Source of the DNA: Ptychodera flava
Taxonomy: Eukaryota; Hemichordata; Enteropneusta; Ptychoderidae
NCBI RefSeq assembly: GCF_041260155.1
Contig: NC_091942.1
Coordinates: forward strand, 13,269,501-13,333,500
DNA: 64,000 nt
Direction: 5' to 3'
Under the pieces are notes generated by a model. That model did no database searches. It was not told the DNA's origin and worked only from the letters and a program-made list of their open reading frames with translations. Positions 22,965-36,600 of this stretch are shown here, one piece after another. How positions within the stretch are numbered: the first letter of the stretch is position 1; every line of letters begins with the position of its first letter. A program made the translations under genes and the position numbers.

Positions 22965-25900
22965 TCGGCAGGCTTGAGAGAAGGCTTGTGATCGTATCGA
23001 TGGGTAATCATGTATTCACCGACCCAAAAAAGCATCAAAACCAGATTCGAAAATGCAATGACCTACTAACAGATTACGTTTTCGACCAAATGATTCACTT
23101 TCTTACCACATTTCGTTCCTGGGACGGCTATGCAAATACGTCGAAACAGTTCCTGTATGGAGCACACCTTGCTATGCAACACCTACCTTAGTTCGGATTT
23201 ACACTGAACAAACTTAAAATCTCAATTTTTTGGAAACCGATCGAGCTGCTTTATTATCTGAATCTGACACTTACAAGATTTTTTCATCATTGTGGCTCAT
23301 AAAAAGACAAGATTAAGCATGGAGGTAGTGGTTTCTCGTGTTTATTGAAAGTCTCCATGACGCGAAACAAAGTCCAAGTTAGAATTCAGTTTTATCACAC
23401 CAAGGAAATTACACACATATGTACTTGCGATAACTAAAGCAAGAATATAAATTTGAATAAGTCAGAAACATCTTTAATGTATAAAATGTTCTTGTATGCA
23501 ACTTTTTATGGCCATACAAATAAATGTAAAAAAGCACAAGTGAAAAATACATCATATAAATTTTCATTAAAGGCACATTGGCTGTATCTTTTTGAATTAC
23601 ATTTAATATCACGATTTCAAATCAAAAGTAACTCAAGCCAAAGTTCTTCCCAAAGAGTGTCCATAGAAACTTTTAAAATATTGGTGAAGAACAAACAACT
23701 CAGATTTTTAACCATAAAATAATTTATTGGCTTTCAAGCAAAATATGGCCAAGCAGGGAAGGAAGCATGTGTGCTTGAAATTGATAGACCCCGTCTGTTG
23801 CCCAGGACTGATAAAAATTAAAAGTAACATTTTAGATGTAATATGACTTGATGACAGAGACTCCAAAGCATATTTTTGAAACTTTGAATGGTATATTTCA
23901 GAAAGCATAGTGCAGAAAAGATACAGTTAATGAGCCTTTAAACGATTAAACGATTTTGTCATATGTTTACTTCACACATGGTAGCCTTATGTAAGACATC
24001 ACAATGGCTTTTTAAGTGATATATTACAAAGATAACATTTTAATATCAGTTAACACAACTTTTCCAGCAGTCAAAAACAGGTACATAGTGACTATAACAT
24101 ATAACTTTAAAAACCTACACATGAGTAGACTTTCCTAGGCTAGGGCAGTCTAAAATGTGCTCAAATACATAGGCACAAATCTGAAGCTTTTATAAAAAAG
24201 GCTATTAGCATTTTTATTTGTATAAATTTTCAAGGGACAATGTGCCCTAAAACTACTCACTACTCAAGGATAAACAGGATAAACACCCTTTGTTCCTCAC
24301 TAATACACTGCTCACATACAAGGTTTTGTATTGCATTAAAATGACACTAGTAAATTCCTTGCATTTTTCAGTACTGCAATAAGAAATTATTAAATGTACT
24401 TTTGTTCTACACATAATTTCGCCTCCTCATGTATTTGATAAAAAATAAACTTCTTCATCAGAAAATATTTTGTGTCAACATAACGTTTCTTATAAAAAAG
24501 ACTAAAAATCAAATAACTGCATGGATACAAGTTGCAACTCTTGACTGCCTTGAAATTATATACAAATGAAGGTAACTCTTAATTGCTTGTTCCAATTTTC
24601 TTGGGTAATTATAAACTCCATTTTTTCAAATCACTATTGTGGTACAATATCATGCAGTCAGTCAGCAGATCAAATTATATGCATGCTTCATTCTGTAAGC
24701 CAGGAAAAAAGAAAAACAAAACATTCATAAGATGTTAGCCTATGATAAAAATGGCCTAAAATGGCCTTAAATGGCCAATTCACACACAGAGGCTGTGTTG
24801 ACTGACAGAATACTGGATATTTCCGCATGGCATAGATTAGCACAGGAAACTAATTGATATACTGAAAGAGTATACTGGAAAAAAATAGCAAAAAAGTTTC
24901 AGCTTAATGTCCCTTTATTAGTATTATGTAACGTCATGGATACAACTTACTACAATGGGTCTTCCAAGGCCTCCTGTCAGTTGTTCCTTCTGCAGTGGTC
25001 TACATACAGCCTGCTTACAACTCCAATGCCACTTCCATGTGCAGTCTATATTTTCATGAAAACACTAAGATTGAGAAAATATAGATCAATCGTTAAACAT
25101 GCAGTTTTTGAAGGTAGGTATGCCAAGACTAATGGTGGGCTATACTTTATCATGCAAAATTAGCATTCAACCGTAGATTCAACGCAATTCAACGATCTTT
25201 ATAAAATGGCTGGAAAATGACACATTTATCAACAAAACCTATACAACTACGTCGCAAAAGGCGCCACCGTGCACGCAAACGATGCTACCGCACATACTCT
25301 ATTATTTGTAATAACGTAAACTTTGATCGATGACAGCCATAAAAACTTACCGTCGCTATTAAAGCATTTCGACAAAAATTGGCAAGCACTTTTGCACTAG
25401 ACGTTCGAAACTTCCGCCATAACAGTTAGCTACAGTGTAGGTTAAACCAATCACAGAATTTTTGAAGTCTTGGTGGATGTACCGTTCCATTTTCACGATT
25501 TCGTAGTACATTGATGACAAAACAAGTTACTGTTGATGGTTTGGCAAATAGTCGTCAAGGACGGTTTGCCAATTTCGAAACGAATCGGTAATAGTATATA
25601 TAGCGAGTTGCTGGAAAACAAACGCGTTACGTTTGACAGGCTATAAATATAGGCCGATATTATGCATACAAAAATTTTGCATTCGTACAGTTAACAACGT
25701 CGTATTCTATGCATTCTTCGTAAATTAGATCGCTAGATCATGTTGGAGAATTTCAACGATTTCTAACCTATGTTACTTACCTGACTTTACTGCTCGATCC
25801 ACTATGACCTGTTGCACAACCTGCCAGAATATATGCGCAGTTCCAATTAACCGTCAAATCTCGGAACTGAGTCGCGACTGTTCAATGGCAATATTAATAG

Positions 25901-26194
25901 TTGACATCTTTTGAATGGTGGCTGAGATATTATGTTAAATGTGGGCATAAATGACCCAACCATTGGGGTACTATGGCACACACACACACACACACAAGGT
26001 GACGTCACGGCAAGGTCAGCTTGGGTTTCAGATGTGGTTCCATTTTCGGCGGCAATTACAGCCAGAACAAACTGGCGGCGCTCTCACACGGCAAAGGCGG
26101 GCATTTACGAGCAAAATTCTGACATTTTAAATGTGCCTCCTCCTAAACACGGCACATTTTGTATCAATTTCCAAAGAAATGTCAAATTAGGGTG
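22965..26194. other. Long AT-rich stretch without recognised gene
   Basis: No domain motif or supportable exon. It contains a short (CA)n run at 25,976-25,996 only. Confidence 0.4.
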
Positions 26195-26782
26195 CCAAGA
26201 CAAGTAATTGACCCTTTTAATCGATCACTTCTCATGTAGTTAATAAGCTCATCACCCCACCAAATTATATATTTTCTGAAAGCCTAGAATATAGGGGTAC
26301 ATTGTTGATGATAATACCACAGTATCACCATTGCTTACATGACTATCATGTGACAGGTAATTTGCATAACCTTTCAAAAATCGGTTTTCTCAATGTTTTG
26401 TTTCAATCTTTTTTGATATGTGGATGAAATTTGTGTGAGTACAAGCTCTCATAACAATTATGGCAAAAACTTCCAAAACACCTCGGTATATTTCCTTTAA
26501 AATTGTGCTACAAAAAAACAAGCAAAATATAAAAATATGAAACACATTTTGTAAGAGCGTTATGACAGCTTGCATTACTGCAACACTGAAACAAAACATA
26601 GCGAAAACCGATTTATGAAAGGTTATGTTAATGACCGGTCACGTGATAGTCATATAAACAATGGTAACACTGAGGTACATGGTAACAAAAATGTTTCCAT
26701 ATATCTAGGCTTTCAGAAAATATATAATTTGGTGAGGTTCTGAGCTTATTGTTTGATTAAACGGGTCACTTACTTTTCTTGG
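26195..26782. mobile_element. Inverted-repeat element with ~190-bp arms
   Basis: Ends CCAAGACAAGTAATTGACCC and GGGTCACTTACTTTTCTTGG. Arms share, inverted, the segments with CAAATTATATATTTTCTGAA and the ATAGTCAT..GTGACAGGTAAT region. Half-copies of the same arm occur in the duplicated blocks at about 44,405-44,490 and 51,765-51,935. No coding capacity. Confidence 0.8.
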
Positions 26783-26799
26783 AACCTTTGACACCCAAA

Positions 26800-27250
26800 G
26801 AGGACACAACAAATGTTACTAGTCAGTAACATTGTCCTTGTACCAAGTTTGAACGAAATTGGTTTAGGGATGATTGAATTATGGTTAAAGACATGAAATA
26901 ATTGCTACAAAATGGCCACATGGTGGCCATTTTTCATCGCATCACAAAGTAAATTGACATGCATTATGCACACTATAATACATTGTCCTTGTACCACGTT
27001 TGAAAGAAATCAGTTCAGGGATGTCGATGGTTGTGTTATGATTCAAAGACATGTAAAAATTGCTACAAAATAGCCGCCTGGCTGCCATATTGCATCGCAT
27101 CTCGAAATAAATTGACATGCATATGTATGCATAGTACTCTATCTTTGTTCCACGTTTGAACAATATCGGTTCTGGTGTGTCTGAGAAAGTGCTGCGGACG
27201 GACGGACAGATTGACGGGACCAAATCTACAAGTCTCCGCCAGACTGCATC
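26800..27250. repeat. Tandem repeat of about 160 bp, 2.5 units, ending in a GGACGGAC tract
   Basis: Units share CATTGTCCTTGTACCA(A/C)G, GTTTGAA and TTGCTACAAAAT. The last unit ends GCGGACGGACGGACAG. A relative of the tract occurs at about 29,840-29,890. It looks like a dispersed non-coding repeat, possibly SINE-like; I saw no tRNA-like promoter. Confidence 0.6.
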
Positions 27251-28193
27251 CATGGTGAAGTCATATTACCTGTAATGACTGTTTTCATGACTCCCCTATG
27301 AAGTATTGGTGCAGTGTCAGGCCCTGGATTTGTTTCAATATCAACTCCCGAAACAAGTAGTGATTTCATATATTGATTACATAAACAAAATTGGATGATC
27401 CATTTTATTGAAAGATACTTTTGCGTTCGTCAATACAGACCCATCGCGTCAACCTTTTTACTGCATCTCACGAGGAAATAAAAAGGAAAAAATGAACGCA
27501 AAAATACGCGACGATAAAGCGGCACAAACGATAGAAAATTTAAATACCTGTAGGAATGCGCAGTTTACGGTTCTAAATGACACATCGTGTATGTAGATGA
27601 TCTCTTATTCTTGTTTCCCTACAAGTGACGGCAAAGTCAAACTGCAGCACTGTAAAAAATGTGCCACACTTTTGGAAGGACATTTGTATAAGTTCATTTT
27701 GATTTTAAATCATCACATTGAAAATAACCTGATAAGATACAGCTTATGAAGTTTGAAGCAATTTTATAGCGATTTAAAATGTAGTGAGTATGTTAGTAAC
27801 AATTGCAACACCATTATCATGTAACAAAGTCCTAACAAGACCATTTGGCCCAAGGTGATGACTTGGGGCATCGTCTAATAGCAGGCGTCATGCTTGGTGA
27901 CTTGATATCTATTTGAATATAAACAAAGCCTAAGATTTATTGCTTGATTTAATATAAATAATCTCAGATTTAATTACATCCCTGCGGAGTTGGACTGACA
28001 TAAGCAACTGCTTACATCAATTACTGTAAAACAACGCCTCAAACAAACAGTTTTTGCAGAAAGGTCAATTTTCATTGTAAAGCTTTCAATCATGTTCATC
28101 ATGCCAAGAAAACGCACCTTGGCCTAACACTAACCTATTACTCAAACCTTCACCAGTTATGGACCTAACCTGTGACCTTGACAACCGCCTTTG
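27251..28193. other. No recognised feature
   Basis: AT-rich spacer; one short open frame at about 27.4-27.6 kb without motif. Confidence 0.4.
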
Positions 28194-29518
28194 TTAGGGA
28201 GCCTTCAGTAATAATAGGGGTGGGCCGGAGGTATTCCGCACACACCAGTACCGTAAAATGTGACCCTCCCCCCTATCCTCCTGTCTAAAATGTGACCCTC
28301 CCCCTTGTCCGACATTCTAAAACTTGCCCCCCAACCACTGCAGTATATATTCTCCCCTGGAATAACTGAAACAGTATCAGCTAATTTACATAAAAATTCG
28401 TTTAATTGTTAGGTAAGTAAGTGACAAATTAGGGGAGGGGAGCGCTGGTGTTTTTGAGGGACTGTCGCAATTTCTGACGCAAGCATTTTTGAAGAGATAT
28501 GGTATTTAATACATTTGAGGGAGGGGTCACCATATTTTCTGGAACTATACGAAGGCGGTGTGCTTCATCCAAAAATATATAATCATAATACATGGAGTCA
28601 ATCAGGCAAATTATTGACAATTTTCCACCACAAAACATGCTATATCTGTATTTTGTATGTTTGATAATGTATTTAAATGTACTTTGCTTTAAGTGGGAAG
28701 TAACATGTACATTTGTGTACAAGAAATTGATTTTGGAATTTCATCTAAAATGTTGGTTCACTACACATGGCAGTCTATAATGAAACTATGAATAATTTTT
28801 TCAAATTCAAAACTCGGTATATCTGTGCACTTGTGTACACTTTATGATTGGTATTAATATTTATGATAAGACTAGAGTGGTTTCAAGTCCATGGATGTGT
28901 AAGAAATTTGATTTTGGACTTTCACAGAAATGTGGATTATACATGGCAGTCTTTGATGAAACTATGAATAATTGTTTCCAATAAAAAATAGAAAATCTGC
29001 GCATTTTGTATGCTACATTATTGGTATTAATGTTCATGATTAGACTAAAGTGGATTCAAGTCCATGGTTGTGCAAGAAATTTGATTTTAGAATTTCACTG
29101 AAATGTTGATTCACTGTACATGGTAGTCCATGAGAGAACTATGCACAGATGCACAGATTTTCGAATATAAAACTAATATCTTTACATTTATGTTAATTTA
29201 ATAATAGATATACACTTTCCAACCTGTTGCATATGTTTTTGCCTCTTGTATTTTATCAGTTTTAACTGTTCAAGGTGTTTAATGTAGGATACGACATCTT
29301 CTTTGCTCGCGAAACTTGTGAATAATGTGTACGTATTTTGTTGGTGATTTCCTATGCAGGAAATATCACACGGACGATCAAAGTTTTGACCATAAAATCA
29401 GCTTCTGTCAAAAGTGACCCTTCCCCCAAGATTGAAAAATGACCCCTGAACAGTTTTCTAAAATGTGACCCTCGCCAAATTGCCCGGCCCAACCCCTGTA
29501 GTTTCTTAAGGTCCCTTA
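28194..29518. mobile_element. TIR element with internal tandem repeats (copy 1, complete)
   Basis: Inverted ends of about 35 bp (AGGGAGCCTTCAGTAATAAT.. on the left; the right end is the inverse of AGGGACCTTAAGAAACTACA..), each running into CCGGCCCA/TGGGCCGG and several TGTGACCCTCCCCC words. The interior has about three units of 170-185 bp containing CATGGCAGTC, GAAACTATGAATAA and AAATTTGATTTT. No transposase frame. Confidence 0.8.
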
Positions 29519-30074
29519 ATTAACAGTCGCCTCCATAAATAATGGTACAGTTTAACAGTCGTCCCATTTATAATGGTGCAGTCCGGTGTTCTATGTTATC
29601 AGCTACTCTACATTGGCTTCGGATTCAGATTTAGGGAATACAACTTAGAACACCAGACATCAAGAGTAATTTGGATTCAGGTCCAAAAACGTAGCTGTGA
29701 ATCTCAAAAAATCATGAATCCTTGGTGACCAAATCAGATGTTTTGTGAAAACAAGTGGCGTGCATCACCATCGGGTCCTATATATTTATGTCCAGTTATA
29801 TAATGATTGCTTCAAAGACGACTCTGGAATCGCTGATAAACATGCGCACGGACAGACGGACGGGACCTACTCTGTAAGTCCTCCGCGGGACCAATAAGGA
29901 AAGTAAGAAAGTAAGCAATAGATGTAATGAAATTTACCGACTTCTAGCCAAAGGTCACAGCATTTCAGTTTTGTTATCAGCGCTAACATTTCTTTGAACA
30001 AGTTGCTGAATGCTCAAATACATGTGGCCTATTCGCATTTACTTTCTTTTCTTTTTTGCTCTATATCACAGTAA
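29519..30074. other. Spacer with remnant repeats
   Basis: Contains a piece related to the GGACGGAC-tract repeat at about 29,840-29,890 and no gene. Confidence 0.4.
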
Positions 30075-30080
30075 TTTATT
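30075..30080 (-). terminator. AATAAA polyadenylation signal
   Basis: AATAAA on the minus strand, about 150 bases after the stop codon of the helical gene. Confidence 0.5.
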
Positions 30081-30230
30081 GCCACCTTTCTGATTCTTCT
30101 TGTAATATTGAAAAAAATGTGTTAAGATGTGCGAAAAATGTATCTTGCCACAGCCTGTATACCTGTTGTGTGTATGATGCCCTACATAAACTGTAATTGT
30201 AAAACAATGTCACATCTTACCCTCTTGTTT

Positions 30231-30607
30231 TCAGTAAACTACATAACTTGTCCCGAAAACAGCAGCGCATCCCGAGGCCACTGAGAGTCCACCAAGCACA
30301 GTATCTAACAATGCTCCGACCCCGAAACAGCCAATAAGTCCTTTAATACCGCATACGAGATACGGTATCGCAAATGCACCATATGCAGCTGCAAGGACCA
30401 CAACACCGCTTACAGCAAGACCAATATAGATTTCTCTTCGCTTTGTTTCGTCTTTGATGACTTGCGATAGCTCATCCACAACCGGTTCTAAATCTTCAAG
30501 GAAACTGCTCAATTTAGCCCCAATTTTCCCTGAAGCTTCAGTGAACTGTCTCTCCAGCTTCTCGAGATCTCCTTGTAGCTCAGTCTCGATGTAGTCACGG
30601 GATTTTT
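30231..30607 (-). CDS. Exon 3: coiled coil and hydrophobic segments
   Basis: Acceptor TTATTTTCAG before 30607, 124 codons then TGA. It starts with SRDYIETELQGDLEKLE, passes a basic KDETKRRE and ends in the hydrophobic region with four Cys and FGTSYVVY. Confidence 0.78.
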
Positions 30608-33600
30608 CTGAAAATAAATACAATTTATATTGTATTCCCTTGTTTCACGTGAGGTTTGTACTTTTCCAGTATTATTGCATTACATGATATTTAAGTCAGT
30701 GCAGAATTAAGCATCTAGGTAACGATAAATTCATTATACAAGGGAGCAAGGCATGAAAACAGGGATAGATACATTGTCATTTTTAGCTTAAGTCCGAGAT
30801 TTGCAATACAACAATTTGTGCAGGCGAATTACTGACACTTACTCTCTTTTGTGACACTCTTCCGGTATCTTGCATAAGACCCTATTTTCATATTTGGCTT
30901 GACCAATTCTAATAATTCGTCATAGGCATCTACCAATTCCCCAGCATACATAATTCTCTCGGCATCAAATAATTTACTATACTCAGTCAACCCGTGCTTT
31001 TCCAGAAATATTCCAATTTCCATTTGTTCAAACTTTATAGTATCTTCCAGGCGTTTCAGTAGTTCTTGGCATTGTTCATGTGAGTACCTGCAACACAAAT
31101 AAAGAGGATTAGGTGGATAATTTTTGAAACAGCGAGAGACTAGGTGATAAGAATACGGCCATAAATTGTAAGTTGCCGCCTTCTCCACACTTCCAATAGT
31201 TTTCCTAATGATATTAACTTATCATCCCAGTTTAACTTCTTACATAGAACATCATCATACCGAAAATACACTCCTAAAGTTTTCATAGGATTGTCAGTTC
31301 AGCTAATATCACCAACTCTATCGTTACAATTTCTTAAATTACCCAGTTTAAAAGCCTGTGCTTTCTTTTATTTAACTTTAACCCACTACATCCCTGAAAC
31401 TTCTCCATTTCTTTGAGAACAGAATCAACTGAAGTCAAATCTTGAACGAAGACTGTTGTATCATCTGCAAGTAAAGATATCTTTGCTTCTTTGACATGAA
31501 CATTACCAGCAGGCAGACGAAACCCTTTGATACTTTTATCATACCTGATCTTACAAGCTAAAATCTAAATTGCTATGATAAATAAAAGTGCAGAAAGGGA
31601 ACATCCTTGACGGACACCTCTTTCTAACCTGAAGTAGCTTGAAGACCAACTCCTGTACAAATTACAGCTCTGAATACACTGGAAATTCCTCTGGTTTGAA
31701 ATTTCAGAACACTGCCTTATAATCATTCAAAATCGGTTTGCGGACAAGCTTATTTGCCTTTGAGTATGAAATGCTGGCTTGTACTCTATCCAGGTAAGTT
31801 AAGGTTGTGTGAAGGTAAACAAACTCAAGGCAAAATCTGCACTGCAAAATCTGCACTTTTAGTTTCTTGACTGTTCCTTACAGGACTTTGCAATTTGTCA
31901 CCGTGTAGTGTACCAAGTTTATTCATCAAGACTAAGTCATTTTAATCCTCTTTCTCCCCTGTGGCATTTTGGTTTGTCTTTGGAGCCTGCAGCTGGTAGA
32001 AAGAAGATGAAATAGACTCTGAGAGGACAACAGACAGTAAAGGCGCCCGGTCCTTCCATGCCAACCTTCCCAAACCATATCCTGCCCTGCCCCGCCCAGC
32101 CCTGCCCTATCTGAAACTACATTGCTCTTCTGGCTTGCTTATAGGCCACAAATTTATTATTGGTGGCTTACAAGCAAACCACATTCATGCAAATCTAACA
32201 GGAAAGTGATAGTTTGTCTTTAAACCCATGTTTTCTTAATTTGGTTTCAATTAAAACGCTGAAAACAAGTCAATTTAAGGAAAATGAAGCAATCCGTATA
32301 GCGACAAATAAATCCGTGTGAATTTGGGTCGAATTCAGCTTGCCAGCAAGCTAGAAGAATTTGCAGTGTGGCTAGATAAGTGATTTGTTTCCACACCACG
32401 AGATAACTCTGCGTAAATTGGTCTTCTTTGGTGTGTTGACAAACTAAAACTATTTTATGACCATGCGTTAATTTATTCTATTTTGGAATAGATATCACAA
32501 TTCATATAGGTTAAATTTTTACCGCTTTTTATGACATGCAGGATCCCCCCCTGGTTTGAAACTACACTATTACTTGAAGTAAATTTGGCTTGGTCAAAGG
32601 GCGTATTGAAACACAATTTGTGCATGCATGTGAGGTATACACTTGGTTAAGTCAAGGATCGTGTATAATAAAGACATTGCAGCATTAACGCGTTATTGTG
32701 TCCTTTTAAGGGAGCCTTCAGAAATTACAGGGGGTGGGCCGGGGAATTGGGCGAGGGTCACTTTTTAGAAAACAGTTCAAGGGGGAGGGTCACTTTTTAT
32801 AAACCTATCTTGAGGGAAGGGTCACTTTTGACAGAAGCTGATTTTATGGCCAAAACTTTGATTGTCCGTGTGATATTTCCTGAATAGGAAATCACCAACA
32901 AAATACGTACACATTATCCACAAGTTTCACAAGCACAGAAGATGCAGTGGTATCCTACATTAAACACCTTGAACAATTAAAACTGATAAAAGACAAGCGA
33001 CAAAAACATATGCAACAGGTGGAAAAGTTTATATCAATTATCAAATGTACATAAATGCAAAGATATTGTCACTTTTATATTGGAAAAAAATTATGCATAG
33101 TTCTCTCATAGACTACCATGTACAGTAAATCAACTTTTCAGTGAAATTCTAAAATCAAATTTCTTGCACAACCATGGACTTATAACCACTCTAGTTTAAT
33201 GAAAAACATTAATATAAATAATCAAGCGCACATACATGCACAGATTTACCTAGTTTTGTATTGGAAAAAAATTATTCATAGTTTCATCATAGACCGCCAT
33301 GCACAGTGAATCAACATTTCGGTGAAATTCCAAAATCAAATTTCTTGCACAACCATGGACTTGTAACTACTCTAGTCTAATCAAGAACAATAATGTAAAA
33401 AATCAAGCATATATAAATTCACAGATTTATCTAATATTGTGCTGAAAAAAAATTATTCATAGTTTCATCATAGACTGCCATGCATAGTGAATCAACATTT
33501 CGGTGAAATTCCAAATCAAATTTCTACCACAACCATGGACTTGTAACCACTCTAGTCTAATTAAGAACAATAATGTAAATAATCAAGAGTACACAAATGC

Positions 33601-36600
33601 AAAGATTTACCTATTTTTTATTGGAAAAAACTATTCATACTCATTTCATCATAGACACCATGGACAGTGAACCAACTTTTTAGATGAAATTAAGAAATCA
33701 ATTTCTTATACACAAATGCACATTTTACTTCCCAATTCAAGCAAAGTATATTTAAATACATTATCCAACATATATAATATACCGATATATCATGTTTTGT
33801 AGGGGAAAATTGTTAATAATTTGCCTGATAGACTCCATGTATTATGATTTGATTTTTTAGATGAAGCACAGTATAAGCAACATCTTGCCTTCTTATAGTT
33901 GCACAAAATATGGTGACCCTCCCTCAAATGTATGAAATACCATATCTCTTCAAAAATTCTTGCCTGACAAATTGCGACTGTCCCTACAAAAACACCAGCC
34001 CTCCCCTCTGTAATTTGTCCCTAACATAACAATTGAACCAATTGTTATGTAAATTAGCTGATACTGTTATTCCTGGGGAGAATACCGCAGTGGTTGGGGG
34101 GAGGGTCGTAGATTGTCGGACAAGGGGGAGTGTCACAAGAGGGGGAGTGAGAATTTCCCATGAAATGATCTAGCGACATTTCAACATATCGCTGATATAC
34201 CGTGGCTTAATGAGGCCACAGGTTAATTTTTGTTATTTCATACCTGTATTTTTTGAATTCCATACCTTGTTTTTTTTTCACAAGAAATCATTTTTATTCA
34301 TCTCTCAATTATGTTTAAACTGCACATAACTTTCCCAAAAACAATTCAATTGGAAAAGTGAGCAAGGGAAAAAACCAACAATAACAGCAATGAGAAAAAA
34401 AAAATACACGCAACGGTACTATTCACAAAACTAAACCATTATAAGTACTTTTTCATTTGTTCTATGTATTTACTCTTGTTTGTAATTTTTAGATACATCA
34501 GTTCTTCCTTCAGATAACGTTAGATACATTTTTCATTCAATATCTTAGTCTTGTATACTACAAAGGTAACTATATTTATAACTATGTTCATCGCTTTATG
34601 TATCAATATCTAACATATAACCATACACCACGTGCTTCCACAGTATTTTAAAGTTCGTTTTCCACACCATATTAATAATCTCATTGACTTTTTGTCAGAA
34701 ACGGATTGTAGTAGTGCACTCAAACAGGAAATGCTCAAAATCGTCCTTCTTATGGCATGTCTTACACTCAAAGTGGTCTTCTATTTTCCATTTCCATAAG
34801 TTACACCTATGCGGTAACTTATCATGTAACACAAAGTAATTAAACTGGGCAATTTTCTTTATATACATCACCTTCAGCTGAAAACACCTTATCTTTTCCC
34901 ACATATACGTCTCTCCACAAGATCTTTCCCAGATTCTACAAGCATATGATTTTTCTGATTATGCCTTGGCAAAGTTATAATAGTAATCTTTACAAGAGCA
35001 GTATAATATATTTCTATATTTGCCATCATCACATCTCATCAACATGTCTATTCCTTGTCCTTTTACATGTATCTTTCTTTGTACCTTTTCCATCTCCTCA
35101 ACCCACGTCTTTGGAATAGCCGTTCTCAACACTTTTAGTTGTGAAAACCACTTTCTTTTACATTTCAAAATCTCAAATAAACTTACAGGCGATATAAAGT
35201 TCCCATTACAAAAAACATCTGCTACGTAAATTATTCTTTGAAAAACAGAGCCTTGTTTTCGAATTTAATGAACTTATTTCCCCATATGATCTGCTCCCCG
35301 ATGCTGTTTGGTGTTAACTTCATATGGACCGTTCTTTTGTTTCTTACCTCCAACCAGTTACTCAAAATCTCTTTATAAAAAGTAGGTAAATTCTTTGTTA
35401 TTGTATTAAGCCCAGCTTTGTCTAAATCATATGAAAAAACAAGAGAACTACCTCCAAATTTACTCAGATAAGACTCAAGAATGGTTTTCCAAATTTCATC
35501 CCGATTATTAATGATTCTTGAAACCCATCTACACGTGAGGGCTTTAACCATAGATTCCACATCAATCATCATCAATCCCCCCTTTTCTATTTTGTTTATC
35601 ACAATTGCTCTATTAACTTTTCCCCTTTTCCCCTTCCATAAAAACTCGTAGAAAAACTTACTAATTTTCCGTGACACATCTTTCGGCATGTCTATCATCG
35701 ACGCATAATATAAAATTTTAGACAATGCCAAACATTTAAGTATGGCAATTTTCCCAAATACAGAGAGGTGACTTTTTTTCCATGAATCAAGCATTGATGT
35801 AATATTTTCTACCTTTTTTCCCCAATTCAGTTTTTTCAGCTCATCTTCGTCATATCCAAAGTATATGCCTAAGGCTTTGATCGGCTTGTTTGGCCATGAA
35901 ATCATCCCTAAATCCTTTCTTCTTTTCCAGTTACCCAACTTCTTACCTTCGGTTTTATCTTTATTTAGTTTCAAACCTGCATATTTACCGTATTCATCTA
36001 TTAAATTAAGGACCCTTGCTAGTGACTTTACCCTATTAATATATATTTGTGTATCATCTGCAAGCTGTGAGATTTTTAAAGACTTATTGTCTTTCCCCAC
36101 TTTACAACCATTTTCAGTAATAGAGCGCGAAGCCACTGCAGTGAACTGCAATAAAACTGCTCACACTAATTAGTTTCAGCTGTAGCCAGCTGGCAAAGTC
36201 GACGACATTGTATGTCCCATGCAGACAGTTTGTCTGGGGAAGTTGAAATAAAAAAGATTTGTACATGGACCAGTGTATGGTAATGTTACATTGTATCTTA
36301 ATCTTGAACACAGGGTGCCAATCGTAAACTCTCATTTACAACTCGAGCCTCAGACAGAGCTAGTTTTGCCTTTGTACAAGCAGACTTTTTGGTCTTTATC
36401 AAGTGGCCTTGTTCAACACCAAAGTGGCCACGGCTACAGCAGACTGCTGAAACTAATTAGTGTAAGCAATTTTATTGCAGTTCACTGTAGTGGCTTCGCG
36501 CTCTATTACTGAAAATGGTTGTAATGGTGAAACCTTCCAATTCTGGATCGTTTCTAATTGCATGTCCTAAAACCTCTACAACAACCAAGAAAAGTAGTGC

